From contig CAUBDX010000024.1 of the NCBI GenBank assembly GCA_958434805.1, positions 1 to 47,351 on the forward strand: a stretch of 47,351 nt of DNA, read 5' to 3'. The notes beneath the pieces are model-generated. The model had not been told where the DNA came from. It did no database searches and saw only the letters and a program-made list of their open reading frames with translations. This DNA is from an uncultured Phocaeicola sp. GTDB taxonomy: Bacteria > Bacteroidota > Bacteroidia > Bacteroidales > Bacteroidaceae. A program made the translations under genes and the position numbers. Shown here piece after piece: positions 25,165 to 33,058 of this stretch (the first letter of the stretch is position 1; each line of letters starts with the position of its first letter).

Positions 25165-25929
25165 ATGTTGACGACTCATCAAACTCTTGTCTCAATCATT
25201 ACCCCTTGCTACAACAGCAAATCCACTATTCAAGAAACGATTCAGTCGGTTATATCACAGACCTATCCGCACTGGGAAATGCTTATCATTGATGACTGTT
25301 CTACTGATGGCTCAGATGTCATCATTCAGCAATATTGTAAACAGGATGCACGGATAAAGTATTTCAAGACAGAAAAGCCGTCTGGTTCTCCTACATTACC
25401 AAGAAATATCGGAATTCAAAATGCACAAGGACGATTTATTGCCTTCCTTGATAGTGATGATTTATGGCTGCCTTCCAAATTAGAGGAACAAATTAAGTTG
25501 TTTGAAAACAATAAGACGGCTATTGTTTTTTCTAACTACGAAAAAATGGATGCTCAAGGCAATAGAAATAACCGAATTATTGTTGCTCCTTGCAATACCT
25601 CTTACACAGAACTTTTAAAAGAAAATGTAATAGGATGCCTAACAGCCATTTACGACACTCATAAAGTCGGTAAGCTTTATTTCACCCCCGTTGGCCATGA
25701 AGATTTTGCCATGTGGCTCTCTATTTTGAAACGTGGATATATAGCGCAAAATACCAATACAGTTTTAGCATTATACCGTTTAAATGCACATTCGGTATCT
25801 TCGAATAAAATAAAAGCTTTTCAGTGGACATGGAACATTTACAGAAAGCATGAACATCTTTCTTTGTATAAAAGCTGTTATTACTTTTTACACTATGCTA
25901 TACGTGCAACATTAAAGTATTTTAAATAA
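25165..25929 (+). CDS. Glycosyltransferase family 2
   Basis: 254 residues, GT-A fold. The N-terminus VSIITPCYNSKSTIQETIQS is the classic start. IIDDCSTDGS (~40-49) carries the first nucleotide-binding Asp pair and IAFLDSDDLWLPSKLEEQI (~91-109) the DxD-like metal site. Late segments HEDFAMWLSILKRGY (~176-190) hold the catalytic-base region (ED). The C-terminal 50 residues are hydrophobic and basic and may touch the membrane. It follows the transporter by 21 bases. A third transferase for the repeat unit; sugar unknown. Confidence 0.9.
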   Translation: MLTTHQTLVSIITPCYNSKSTIQETIQSVISQTYPHWEMLIIDDCSTDGSDVIIQQYCKQDARIKYFKTEKPSGSPTLPRNIGIQNAQGRFIAFLDSDDLWLPSKLEEQIKLFENNKTAIVFSNYEKMDAQGNRNNRIIVAPCNTSYTELLKENVIGCLTAIYDTHKVGKLYFTPVGHEDFAMWLSILKRGYIAQNTNTVLALYRLNAHSVSSNKIKAFQWTWNIYRKHEHLSLYKSCYYFLHYAIRATLKYFK

Positions 25930-25937
25930 TTTAGATT

Positions 25938-26936
25938 ATGAAAATTACATTCATCGGAGGCAGCGGATTCGTAGGAACCCGTCTCATTGAAATCTTGAAA
26001 GAAGACAAGGTTAATAATTATCAGCTACATAATATAGACTTACAGCAAAGCCATTTTCATCCGGAAGTTACAGAAATCGGTGACGTAAGAGACCAGGCTT
26101 GTATGGATGAGAAACTGAAAGGGGCTGACTGTGTGGTTTTGTTAGCAGCTCAGCATCGGGATGATGTGCATCCTACTTCGCTTTATTATGAAACGAATGT
26201 AGGGGGTATGGAAAAGACATTGCAGGCTATGGAGAAAAATGGTGTGAAGCGTATTGTGTTTTATTCTTCAGTAGCGGTTTATGGGCTGAATAAGGAGAAT
26301 CCGAATGAAACGCACCCGGCTGATCCGTTCAATCATTATGGTAAAAGTAAATGGCAGGCTGAGGTGGTTTTGCAGGAGTGGTATAAATCGCATCCTGACT
26401 GGAATATCAATATCATCCGCCCGACGGTTATTTTCGGAGAGCGTAACCGGGGGAATGTGTATAACCTGCTGAAACAGATTGCAAGCGGAAAATTCTTGAT
26501 GGTAGGAAAAGGGAATAATAAGAAGTCAATGGCGTATGTAGGCAACATCGTGGCTTTTACCAAGTTCCTTATTGAGAATAAAACGGAAGGATATAATGTA
26601 TATAATTATATTGATAAGCCGGACTTTACCATGAATGAATTGGTTGGACATGTTAGCAAAGTGCTGAACAAGCATATTCCTACGACTCATTTCCCTTATT
26701 GGCTTGGCATGATGGGTGGCTATGGCTTTGACTTGCTTGCCAAGTTGACCGGAAAGAAACTGACAGTAAGTTCGGTTCGTGTAAAGAAATTCTGTGCCAC
26801 TACTCAGTTTGATGCAACGAAGGTAAAAGAAGCGGGATTCAAGGCTCCTTATACTTTAGGAGAAGGCTTAGCGCGTACATTGGAGTTTGAATTTATTCAT
26901 GATGCCTCAAACGGAGTTACTTTTAAAACGGAATAA
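25938..26936 (+). CDS. NAD-dependent epimerase/dehydratase (extended SDR)
   Basis: 332 residues. Rossmann motif ITFIGGSGFVGTRLIEIL (GxxGxxG, 4-20), cofactor-side VVLLAAQHRDDVHP (66-79), catalytic Ser in FYSSVAVYG (~108-116) and the YxxxK pair in HYGKSKWQAE (~133-142). NIIRPTVIFGERNRGNVYNL is the substrate-lid region. Such proteins usually interconvert nucleotide sugars (for example UDP-GlcNAc/UDP-GalNAc) for the repeat unit. In other Bacteroides loci a similar gene stands beside the initiating sugar-phosphate transferase, which is absent here. GC content is visibly higher than in the preceding capsule genes. Confidence 0.85.
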   Translation: MKITFIGGSGFVGTRLIEILKEDKVNNYQLHNIDLQQSHFHPEVTEIGDVRDQACMDEKLKGADCVVLLAAQHRDDVHPTSLYYETNVGGMEKTLQAMEKNGVKRIVFYSSVAVYGLNKENPNETHPADPFNHYGKSKWQAEVVLQEWYKSHPDWNINIIRPTVIFGERNRGNVYNLLKQIASGKFLMVGKGNNKKSMAYVGNIVAFTKFLIENKTEGYNVYNYIDKPDFTMNELVGHVSKVLNKHIPTTHFPYWLGMMGGYGFDLLAKLTGKKLTVSSVRVKKFCATTQFDATKVKEAGFKAPYTLGEGLARTLEFEFIHDASNGVTFKTE

Positions 26937-27068
26937 GGGTGAACGGTAGACAGCAAGCTGTAAAATTCAATAGTTTTGTATTTTTTCTCACCACTTATCT
27001 ATTACGGGGTGAAAAAGTTTATCAAATAAATAATTCTCCAACAGCCTCATATTCTAGAACATTTTCAC
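26937..27068. other. Spacer after the epimerase gene
   Basis: AT-rich, with a short stem (ACAGC-AA-GCTGT near 26950) and a loosely paired TTTTTTCTCACC / GGTGAAAAAG (about 26983-27017) that could act as a weak terminator. No gene is seen. Confidence 0.3.
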
Positions 27069-27076
27069 TATCTTTG
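27069..27076 (+). promoter_or_regulatory. -7 box before the Rpn gene pair
   Basis: TATCTTTG matches TAnnTTTG, 24 bases before the ATG at 27100. No TTG is present at the -33 position, so support is partial. It would give the duplicated nuclease genes and the downstream export genes their own start. Confidence 0.45.
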
Positions 27077-27099
27077 TTTGTTACAAGAATGCAAAACGT

Positions 27100-27258
27100 A
27101 TGAGTAGCTTGTCAGACCAACATAGCAACCGGAAAGAAGCCAAGGAGGTATTTGACATAAGCTTCTTGCTCTGGATGAACACGAAGGCCGAAAAAAATGG
27201 CTCTCCAATTTGTAACAAAGATTTTGTTGTTTCACGATTCAAAAAGAATGTATCATGA
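27100..27258 (+). CDS. Small open frame overlapping the first Rpn gene
   Basis: 52 codons (starts MSSLSDQHSNRKEAKEVFD), with a -7 box just upstream and a stop that overlaps the Rpn start as ATGA. The second half, from about SFLLWMNTK, is a frameshifted copy of the end of the 34-residue peptide at 28183-28287 (one base shorter at GCCGAAAAAAATGG than GCTGGAGAGAAATGG). It may be translated only to couple the Rpn gene to its promoter. No family recognised. Confidence 0.35.
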   Translation: MSSLSDQHSNRKEAKEVFDISFLLWMNTKAEKNGSPICNKDFVVSRFKKNVS

Positions 27259-28127
27259 TATATCTTGACCCGAAAGCGGATTTGACTTTCAAGAAAGTGT
27301 TTGGCGAGCATCCTGACTTGGTGATGAACTTGCTGAATGCCCTGCTGCCTCTTGAAGAGGGAGAGGAAATTGAGAAGGTGGAGTATCTGCCGGCTGAACT
27401 GGTGCCGGAGACGCCGCTGAAGAAGAACAGTATTGTGGATGTACGGTGCAGGGATGCAAAAGGACGCGTGTTCATCGTGGAAATGCAGATGCTTTGGTCG
27501 CCGGCTTTCATGCAGCGCGTGTTGTTTAATGCATCGAAAGCGTACGTGCGCCAGCTGGGTGCAGGTTATAAATATGAACTGTTGCAGCCGGTGTATTCAC
27601 TCAGTCTGGTAAACGATGTGTTCATGCCCGATGTGCCGGAGTATTATCATGATTACCGACTGGTCCACATGGAGCATTCGGACAAAGTGATTGACGGGTT
27701 GCGCTTCATCTTTGTGGAGCTTCCCAAGTTTACTCCGAAAACATTCAGCGAAAAGAAGATGCACGTGTTGTGGCTGCGCTATCTCACGGAAATCAATGAG
27801 AATACCCGGAAGGTATCGGAAGATTTGCTGGAGGTACCGGAAATAAACAAGGCGGTGGAGCTGATTAAGGAATCGGCTTTCAGCGATGCGCAACTGTTGG
27901 GCTACGATGCTTTCTGGGATGCCGTAAGGGTAGAAAACACAATCATCAGTGATGCGTTAAAGAAAGGCTTGACAGAAGGAAGAGAGAAAGGTCTGGCAGA
28001 AGGAAGAGCGGAAGGTCTGGCGGAAGGTGAAAAGAAAGCCCTGTTGAATACTGCCCGGCAGATGAAAGCAGACGGGTTGCCAGCAGAGGTCATTGCGAAA
28101 TACACCCATCTGACAGAGGAAGAAATT
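27161..28127 (+). repeat. Tandem duplication, copy 1
   Basis: This segment recurs at 28232-29247 in the same orientation, offset by about 1072 bases. The match is base-for-base as far as I could follow from about 27190 to 27930. It then shows scattered changes and a 48-base shortfall in the repeat tail, and ends at the shared GAGGAAGAAATT. Confidence 0.9.
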
Positions 28128-28139
28128 GCTTCGCTTTGA
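27255..28139 (+). CDS. Rpn/PD-(D/E)XK nuclease family protein, copy 1
   Basis: 294 residues. The start MIYLDPKADLTFKKVFG and the nuclease core NSIVDVRCRD (D62) with FIVEMQM (E76, Q78) place it in the Rpn / PD-(D/E)XK 'transposase' family, DNA endonucleases linked to recombination and, for some members, phage defence. The C-terminus has an 8-residue repeat of the EGRAEGLA type (two units, ~241-256) before a conserved end (KKALLNTARQMKADGLPAEV). In E. coli Rpn genes the C-terminal part is also made as a separate small inhibitor from an internal start; whether that holds here is unknown. It lies inside the polysaccharide locus without an evident link to it. Confidence 0.88.
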   Translation: MIYLDPKADLTFKKVFGEHPDLVMNLLNALLPLEEGEEIEKVEYLPAELVPETPLKKNSIVDVRCRDAKGRVFIVEMQMLWSPAFMQRVLFNASKAYVRQLGAGYKYELLQPVYSLSLVNDVFMPDVPEYYHDYRLVHMEHSDKVIDGLRFIFVELPKFTPKTFSEKKMHVLWLRYLTEINENTRKVSEDLLEVPEINKAVELIKESAFSDAQLLGYDAFWDAVRVENTIISDALKKGLTEGREKGLAEGRAEGLAEGEKKALLNTARQMKADGLPAEVIAKYTHLTEEEIASL

Positions 28140-28182
28140 TTTCTCTGCATTCAATAATGGATAGCGATTGAATCATAACCAT

Positions 28183-28287
28183 ATGGATGCATTGATATTT
28201 TTATTTTCAGTAGTACTTGTACTCTGTATAGGCTTCCTGCTCTGGATGAACACGAAGGCTGGAGAGAAATGGCTCTCCAATTTGTAA
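28183..28287 (+). CDS. Candidate 34-residue membrane peptide
   Basis: ATG at 28183 to TAA at 28287. Residues 3-21 (ALIFLFSVVLVLCIGFLLW) form one strong hydrophobic helix followed by a basic/polar end (MNTKAGEKWLSNL). A degraded copy of its 3' part precedes Rpn copy 1. No strong ribosome-binding sequence is visible, which is usual in Bacteroides. It could be a small envelope protein or a toxin-like peptide; no family recognised. Confidence 0.45.
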   Translation: MDALIFLFSVVLVLCIGFLLWMNTKAGEKWLSNL

Positions 28288-29247
28288 CAAAGATTTTGTT
28301 GTTTCACGATTCAAAAAGAATGTATCATGATATATCTTGACCCGAAAGCGGATTTGACTTTCAAGAAAGTGTTTGGCGAGCATCCTGACTTGGTGATGAA
28401 CTTGCTGAATGCCCTGCTGCCTCTTGAAGAGGGAGAGGAAATTGAGAAGGTGGAGTATCTGCCGGCTGAACTGGTGCCGGAGACGCCGCTGAAGAAGAAC
28501 AGTATTGTGGATGTACGGTGCAGGGATGCAAAAGGACGCGTGTTCATCGTGGAAATGCAGATGCTTTGGTCGCCGGCTTTCATGCAGCGCGTGTTGTTTA
28601 ATGCATCGAAAGCGTACGTGCGCCAGCTGGGTGCAGGTTATAAATATGAACTGTTGCAGCCGGTGTATTCACTCAGTCTGGTAAACGATGTGTTCATGCC
28701 CGATGTGCCGGAGTATTATCATGATTACCGACTGGTCCACATGGAGCATTCGGACAAAGTGATTGACGGGTTGCGCTTCATCTTTGTGGAGCTTCCCAAG
28801 TTTACTCCGAAAACATTCAGCGAAAAGAAGATGCACGTGTTGTGGCTGCGCTATCTCACGGAAATCAATGAGAATACCCGGAAGGTATCGGAAGATTTGC
28901 TGGAGGTACCGGAAATAAACAAGGCGGTGGAGCTGATTAAGGAATCGGCTTTCAGCGATGCGCAACTGTTGGGCTACGATGCTTTCTGGGATGCCGTAAG
29001 GGTAGAAAACACGATCATCAGTGATGCGCTAAAAAAGGGCTTGACGGAAGGAAGAGCGGAAGGTCTGGCAGAAGGAAGAGCGGAAGGTCTGGCAGAAGGA
29101 AGAGAAAAAGGTCTGGCAGAAGGAAGAGCAGAAGGAAAAGCGGAAGGTGAAAAGAAAGCCCTATTGAATACTGCCCGGCAGATGAAAGCAGACGGGTTGC
29201 CAGCAGAGGTCATTGCGAAATACACCCATCTGACAGAGGAAGAAATT
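28232..29247 (+). repeat. Tandem duplication, copy 2
   Basis: Second copy of the 27161-28127 segment, with 48 extra bases (two 24-base units) in the repeat tail. The copies diverge after the shared GAGGAAGAAATT. Confidence 0.9.
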
Positions 29248-29259
29248 ACTACTCTCTAA
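28327..29259 (+). CDS. Rpn/PD-(D/E)XK nuclease family protein, copy 2
   Basis: 310 residues. Identical to copy 1 over the first 243 residues, including the D62/E76/Q78 nuclease core. The tail differs: four 8-residue units (EGRAEGLA, EGRAEGLA, EGREKGLA, EGRAEGKA; ~241-272) instead of two, accounting for the whole 16-residue length difference, and the last residues are TTL instead of ASL. The near-identity implies a recent duplication or ongoing gene conversion, with the repeat as the fast-changing part. The next gene, wzz, follows after 34 bases. Confidence 0.88.
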   Translation: MIYLDPKADLTFKKVFGEHPDLVMNLLNALLPLEEGEEIEKVEYLPAELVPETPLKKNSIVDVRCRDAKGRVFIVEMQMLWSPAFMQRVLFNASKAYVRQLGAGYKYELLQPVYSLSLVNDVFMPDVPEYYHDYRLVHMEHSDKVIDGLRFIFVELPKFTPKTFSEKKMHVLWLRYLTEINENTRKVSEDLLEVPEINKAVELIKESAFSDAQLLGYDAFWDAVRVENTIISDALKKGLTEGRAEGLAEGRAEGLAEGREKGLAEGRAEGKAEGEKKALLNTARQMKADGLPAEVIAKYTHLTEEEITTL

Positions 29260-29293
29260 ATAGATAAATACTGCAAGAATTTTAAACTACAGA

Positions 29294-30388
29294 ATGGAAA
29301 AACAAACAAATCAGGACGCAAAAGAACAGGAAATCGATTTGCTGGAGCTTTTCGGCAAACTCTGGATTCAGAAGAAGAAAATAGTAAAAACGATGGGATA
29401 TGCGACACTTATCGGACTGGTAGTGGCGTTTAGCATTCCCAAGGAGTATACGGTGAGTGTTACCTTGTCTCCAGAATCGGGAAAAGCTACGGGGGGTAGT
29501 CTGGCGGGCATGGCTTCCATGCTCGGATTGGGGAATATCTCGATGAGTGATGCAGATGCGCTGAATATGTCGCTGTTTCCGGACATCATGGCATCGACTC
29601 CGTTTGCACTGGAGTTGTATCACATGCAGGTGAAGCCAGAAGACTGTGACAGTACGATGGCGCTTTATGCGTACATGGAGGAACAGCGGGCTCCGTGGTG
29701 GAGTTACGTGATGGGACTGCCGGGAAAGACGATTGGTGGTGTGATGTCGCTCTTCAAGGAGAAAGCTGAGGAAGGAGAGAAAGCAATCATTGACCCTTTC
29801 CGGTTGACCCGGGACGAGAGCAAACGGCTGGAGGCTATCAAGAAATGTATGGAGGCGGAAGCGGATACCAAAACGGGCATGACGACGATTACAGTGACTT
29901 TGCAGGATCCGGTGGTGACGGCTACGGTGGCCGACAGTGTACTGCATAAACTGCAGGCGTATATCACGGCGTACCGCACCAAGAAGGCTACCGAGGATTT
30001 CAAGTATCAGGAAATGCTCTGTAACAAGGCGCAGGAGGAATATTACCGGTTTCAGAAGGAATATGCGACGTATATGGACAAGAACCGGCTGGTGAACTCG
30101 GAGGCTGCCAAGATTGAAGGGGAACGGATTAATGCGCAGATGAAGCTGGCGAATCAGGTATACCAACAGGCAGCTACGCAGATGGAGCTGTATCGGGCGA
30201 AGATTCAGGAGGACAAGCCGGTGTTTGCGGTGGTGGAACCGGCTACGGTGCCTCTCGTGCCTTCGGCTCCAAGAAAGGTGTTGATTTTAATCGGTTTTAT
30301 GTTCCTGGCTTTTGTAGGCAGTTCGGCTTGGATTCTTTTCGGGAAGGAATTGTGGGAGGACTTGAAAAACAGCCTGAAAAACAATTAG
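29294..30388 (+). CDS. Wzz-like chain-length determinant (polysaccharide co-polymerase)
   Basis: 364 residues. Typical layout of two membrane helices, one at ~28-48 (KIVKTMGYATLIGLVVAFSI) and one near 330-350 (VLILIGFMFLAFVGSSAWIL), flanking a large periplasmic domain with a helical/coiled-coil middle (FKYQEMLCNKAQEEYYRFQK, ~237-256). The segment PATVPLVPSAPRKVLILIGF before the last helix is the conserved proline-rich motif. It sets the polymer length together with the Wzy polymerase. No tyrosine kinase domain is attached. First of the export/assembly genes following the Rpn pair. Confidence 0.9.
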   Translation: MEKQTNQDAKEQEIDLLELFGKLWIQKKKIVKTMGYATLIGLVVAFSIPKEYTVSVTLSPESGKATGGSLAGMASMLGLGNISMSDADALNMSLFPDIMASTPFALELYHMQVKPEDCDSTMALYAYMEEQRAPWWSYVMGLPGKTIGGVMSLFKEKAEEGEKAIIDPFRLTRDESKRLEAIKKCMEAEADTKTGMTTITVTLQDPVVTATVADSVLHKLQAYITAYRTKKATEDFKYQEMLCNKAQEEYYRFQKEYATYMDKNRLVNSEAAKIEGERINAQMKLANQVYQQAATQMELYRAKIQEDKPVFAVVEPATVPLVPSAPRKVLILIGFMFLAFVGSSAWILFGKELWEDLKNSLKNN

Positions 30389-30400
30389 ACAGGGCTTTCT

Positions 30401-30432
30401 TTTGGCAGTTCTTAATATTATTTGTTTCTTTG
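30401..30432 (+). promoter_or_regulatory. Weak candidate promoter before wzi
   Basis: TTTG (30401-30404), 20 bases, then TTTCTTTG (30425-30432), one mismatch from TAnnTTTG, 42 bases before the wzi ATG. Could give the wzi-lipoprotein-upxY genes extra transcription. Confidence 0.3.
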
Positions 30433-30473
30433 CAAGACCAATACAAAAAATGGACTCTTAACAAGGAAACAGA

Positions 30474-31964
30474 ATGAAAATAAAAGCATTTTTATTAATC
30501 GGCTTGTTGTGCAGTGCTTCGGTATCTGGGCAGCAAGCTGATTCCATTTTAACCTACCGGGTGGAACTGGGAGGTACTGCCGGAGGGGGTACGTATGCTC
30601 CGCTCTGGTTTACGGCAAACCGTTACGGCATATCGAGTGTGGAACCGAACTCGGGCTATCTGCGGGCTGGAATTACGTATGACAGGCAGTTGAAACGGAA
30701 CTGGCGGATTGAAGCGGGATTTGATCTGGCGGGGGGTATCAATCATGAATCGGATGTGCAGCTGCATCAGATGTATGCCGACTTTTCATGGAAGATGCTG
30801 ACGCTGAGTGTGGGCAGTAAGGAGAGACCGGGATTTCCGCTTGACAAGCATGCGGCTTTGAGCAGCGGGATGCTAGTGGAAGGAATGAATACGCAGCCGA
30901 TTCCGCAAATCCGTGGGGAAATTAAGAACTATCTGAATATTCCGGGTACGAAGGGATGGCTGGCGTTTAAAGGACACATTGCATACGGGGCTCTGGCTGA
31001 GAATAACTGGCAGAAGAATCATGTGAATCCCGGACAATATTTCGTGAAGGATGTGTTGTATCACAGTAAGTCGTTGATGTTCCGCTTGGGTAAAAAGGAG
31101 CGCTTCCCGCTGGAGTTTGAATTTGGTATCTTGATGGCTACCCAATTCGGAGGTGACCGGTATTTCAAACTGGAAGACGGAACGGTGGAAAAGAGACTGG
31201 ATATGCCGAGTAACCTGAAGGCGTACTGGAAAGCTTTCTTCCCGCAAGGTGGCGGCAGTGATACACCGGAGGGGGAACAATTCAATGTGGAAGGGAATAT
31301 GCTGGGAAGCTGGAACTTTGCCTTGAATTATTATGTGGGCGAATGGAAGTTCCGGGCTTATCTGGAGCATTATTTCGAGGATCAGTCGCAGATGTTCTGG
31401 GAGTATGGACGCTGGAAGGACGGACAAATCGGGCTGGAAGTGACTTTGCCGAAGAACCGCTGGGTGAGCAGTGTGGTTTGGGAAGGGATGAATACCAAAG
31501 ACCAGTCGGGACCGATTTTGTATGACGGCAGTCATGGATGGGAGAATACCTCGCACCAGATCAGTGCGCATGACAACTACTACAATCATTATATATACGG
31601 GGCTTGGCAGTATATGGGTATGGGGATAGGAAACCCTCTCCTACCCGGTCCGCTGTATAATGCTGATCATGGCATCTCGTTCCGGAGCAACCGGATGCGT
31701 TCTAATCATTTGGGTATCTGCGGAGAGCCTTCACGGGAATGGAGCTACCGTATGCTGATTTCTTTTGCACGGCATTGGGGTACGTACGGCAGTCCGCTGG
31801 ATAAGCAGCGGAAGCAGTTCAGTTCGCTGTATGAGGCTACGTATACACCGCGCTGGGCGAAGGGATGGAGTGCTTCGCTTGCCTTGGGAATGGACCGGGG
31901 AAATTACTTGGGAAATGCTACCGGGGGAATGTTGGTAATCAGAAAGACTGGAGTGCTTTTTTAA
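30474..31964 (+). CDS. Wzi-family capsule assembly outer-membrane protein
   Basis: 496 residues with a signal peptide (MKIKAFLLIGLLCSASVSGQ). The barrel-like sequence has many alternating aromatic strands. GGTYAPLWFTANRYGISSVE (~35-54), MYADFSWKMLTLSVGSKE (~100-117) and the late YNHYIYGAWQYMGMGIGNPL with HGISFRSNRMRSNHLGI (~400) are typical of Bacteroidetes Wzi proteins. Wzi is a beta-barrel lectin that helps attach or organise capsule on the cell surface. It is followed 17 bases later by a small lipoprotein gene and then upxY. Confidence 0.9.
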   Translation: MKIKAFLLIGLLCSASVSGQQADSILTYRVELGGTAGGGTYAPLWFTANRYGISSVEPNSGYLRAGITYDRQLKRNWRIEAGFDLAGGINHESDVQLHQMYADFSWKMLTLSVGSKERPGFPLDKHAALSSGMLVEGMNTQPIPQIRGEIKNYLNIPGTKGWLAFKGHIAYGALAENNWQKNHVNPGQYFVKDVLYHSKSLMFRLGKKERFPLEFEFGILMATQFGGDRYFKLEDGTVEKRLDMPSNLKAYWKAFFPQGGGSDTPEGEQFNVEGNMLGSWNFALNYYVGEWKFRAYLEHYFEDQSQMFWEYGRWKDGQIGLEVTLPKNRWVSSVVWEGMNTKDQSGPILYDGSHGWENTSHQISAHDNYYNHYIYGAWQYMGMGIGNPLLPGPLYNADHGISFRSNRMRSNHLGICGEPSREWSYRMLISFARHWGTYGSPLDKQRKQFSSLYEATYTPRWAKGWSASLALGMDRGNYLGNATGGMLVIRKTGVLF

Positions 31965-31981
31965 TGAAGAAAAACTGAATT

Positions 31982-32425
31982 ATGAGAATGATTTTTAAAA
32001 AGATATGGATTGCCCTATTGGTGGGTGTACTGATGAGCAGTTGTGAGAAGGCTCCGAAGTATGGTAAAATTGAGGGATTCTGGCAGTTGCTGGAGTTTAC
32101 AACAGAAGCGGACAAGGAGGTACATACCTGTAACCGTATCTATTATGCCATCCAGCTGCAGGTGGCTGAGATGTCGGAGAAAGGGGGACAGGAACTGCCT
32201 ACGCTGAAAGGTATGTTCCACTATGACGAGGCTTCGAATGTGGTTGCCATTCAGGATATTTATTTCTACGATAAAGATAAAAAAGAATATGCCACTCCGA
32301 ATGAGGCTTTGCTGAATAGGTATGGACTGAATGATGTGGATATGGAGCTGGAGGTAGTGAAAGCTGACGGAAAGATTCTGATACTGAAGTCGGAGTATGC
32401 TACACTGACGCTCAAACGGTTTTAA
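31982..32425 (+). CDS. Small lipoprotein with a lipocalin-like domain
   Basis: 147 residues. Lipobox LMSSC with the Cys at residue 21 following a hydrophobic leader (WIALLVGVLM). The mature part opens with GKIEGFWQLLEFT, the GxW start of lipocalin-like barrels, and ends in an alternating strand pair (ILILKSEYATLTLKRF). It is probably anchored in the outer membrane. Its position between wzi and upxY suggests a part in surface glycan handling, but no specific ligand can be named. Confidence 0.75.
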   Translation: MRMIFKKIWIALLVGVLMSSCEKAPKYGKIEGFWQLLEFTTEADKEVHTCNRIYYAIQLQVAEMSEKGGQELPTLKGMFHYDEASNVVAIQDIYFYDKDKKEYATPNEALLNRYGLNDVDMELEVVKADGKILILKSEYATLTLKRF

Positions 32426-32450
32426 AGGCAACGGCTAACTGAAAACTGCA

Positions 32451-32993
32451 ATGGAAGAGGTACGCTGGTATGTGCTTTATGTGCGCATGCATCACGAAAA
32501 GAAGACGGCTGAAAAGCTGAAAGCGGCGGGAGTGACGTGTTATCTGCCCGTACAGGAGGTAATACGGCAATGGAGTGACCGCCGCAAGAAATTGCAGGTG
32601 GTGGTGATTCCGATGATGATTTTTGTCAAGACTAGTGAGGCGGAACGGGTGAGATTGCTCAAGGAGATTCCGGCTCTGACCGGCTCGCTGATTGACCGGA
32701 CAACGCACCGCCCTGCCGTTATACGGGACGAGGATATGGAGCGGTTTATGTTTATGCTGGATTATTCGGAAGAGGCGGTACGGTTTATCAGTAAACCCTT
32801 GCTGGTGGGTGAACAGATTCAGGTTATCAAAGGGCCTTTAAGGGGATTAAAGGGGGAACTGATTGAGATGGACGGAAAATCGCAGGTGGTGGTACGGATT
32901 GACCAGCTGGGATGTGCATCGGTTGAACTGCCCGTGGGTTTCGTAGAGAAAATAATAAATCAACACAACAAAGTCCTTATAAACGAAAAATAA
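32451..32993 (+). CDS. UpxY-like NusG-family antiterminator
   Basis: 180 residues. NusG/RfaH-type N-terminal domain: WYVLYVRMHHEKKTAEKLKA (5-24), then CYLPVQEVIRQWSDRRKK (~28-45) and the VVVIPMMIFVKTSE strand. The C-terminal KOW-like part is GEQIQVIKGPLRGLKGELIE (~121-140) with VVVRIDQLGCASVELPVGFV. In Bacteroides, UpxY proteins bind RNA polymerase and let it read through the 5' leader of their own capsule operon. They are normally encoded by the first gene of the locus; here the gene is the last. Confidence 0.9.
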   Translation: MEEVRWYVLYVRMHHEKKTAEKLKAAGVTCYLPVQEVIRQWSDRRKKLQVVVIPMMIFVKTSEAERVRLLKEIPALTGSLIDRTTHRPAVIRDEDMERFMFMLDYSEEAVRFISKPLLVGEQIQVIKGPLRGLKGELIEMDGKSQVVVRIDQLGCASVELPVGFVEKIINQHNKVLINEK

Positions 32994-33006
32994 AAAGCTA
33001 ATCTAC

Positions 33007-33035
33007 TTGTTTTTCTCTAAATATGTTTATCTTTG
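33007..33035 (+). promoter_or_regulatory. Promoter of the phenylacetate-CoA ligase homologue
   Basis: TTG (33007-33009), 18 bases, TATCTTTG (33028-33035). The -7 box ends 24 bases before the ATG at 33059, so it marks a new transcription unit after upxY and rules out the upstream in-frame ATG at 33023. Confidence 0.7.
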
Positions 33036-33058
33036 CGAGTAAGCTTAAACAAAATGAC

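Noticed and set aside
27161..29247. CRISPR-like repeat array
   Set aside because: The short repeats are in-frame coding units (24 bases) without spacers.
27255..29259. Rpn genes as ordinary transposon insertion
   Set aside because: No terminal inverted repeats or target duplication were seen; the pattern is a tandem gene duplication.
29282..30166. 294-codon minus-strand frame
   Set aside because: Antisense to the Wzz gene and rich in His/Arg/Leu without motifs.
30873..31589. 238-codon minus-strand frame
   Set aside because: Antisense to wzi; no start context or domain.
33023..33058. Upstream ATG start for the PaaK homologue
   Set aside because: It lies within the promoter (-7 box 33028-33035), upstream of the expected transcription start.
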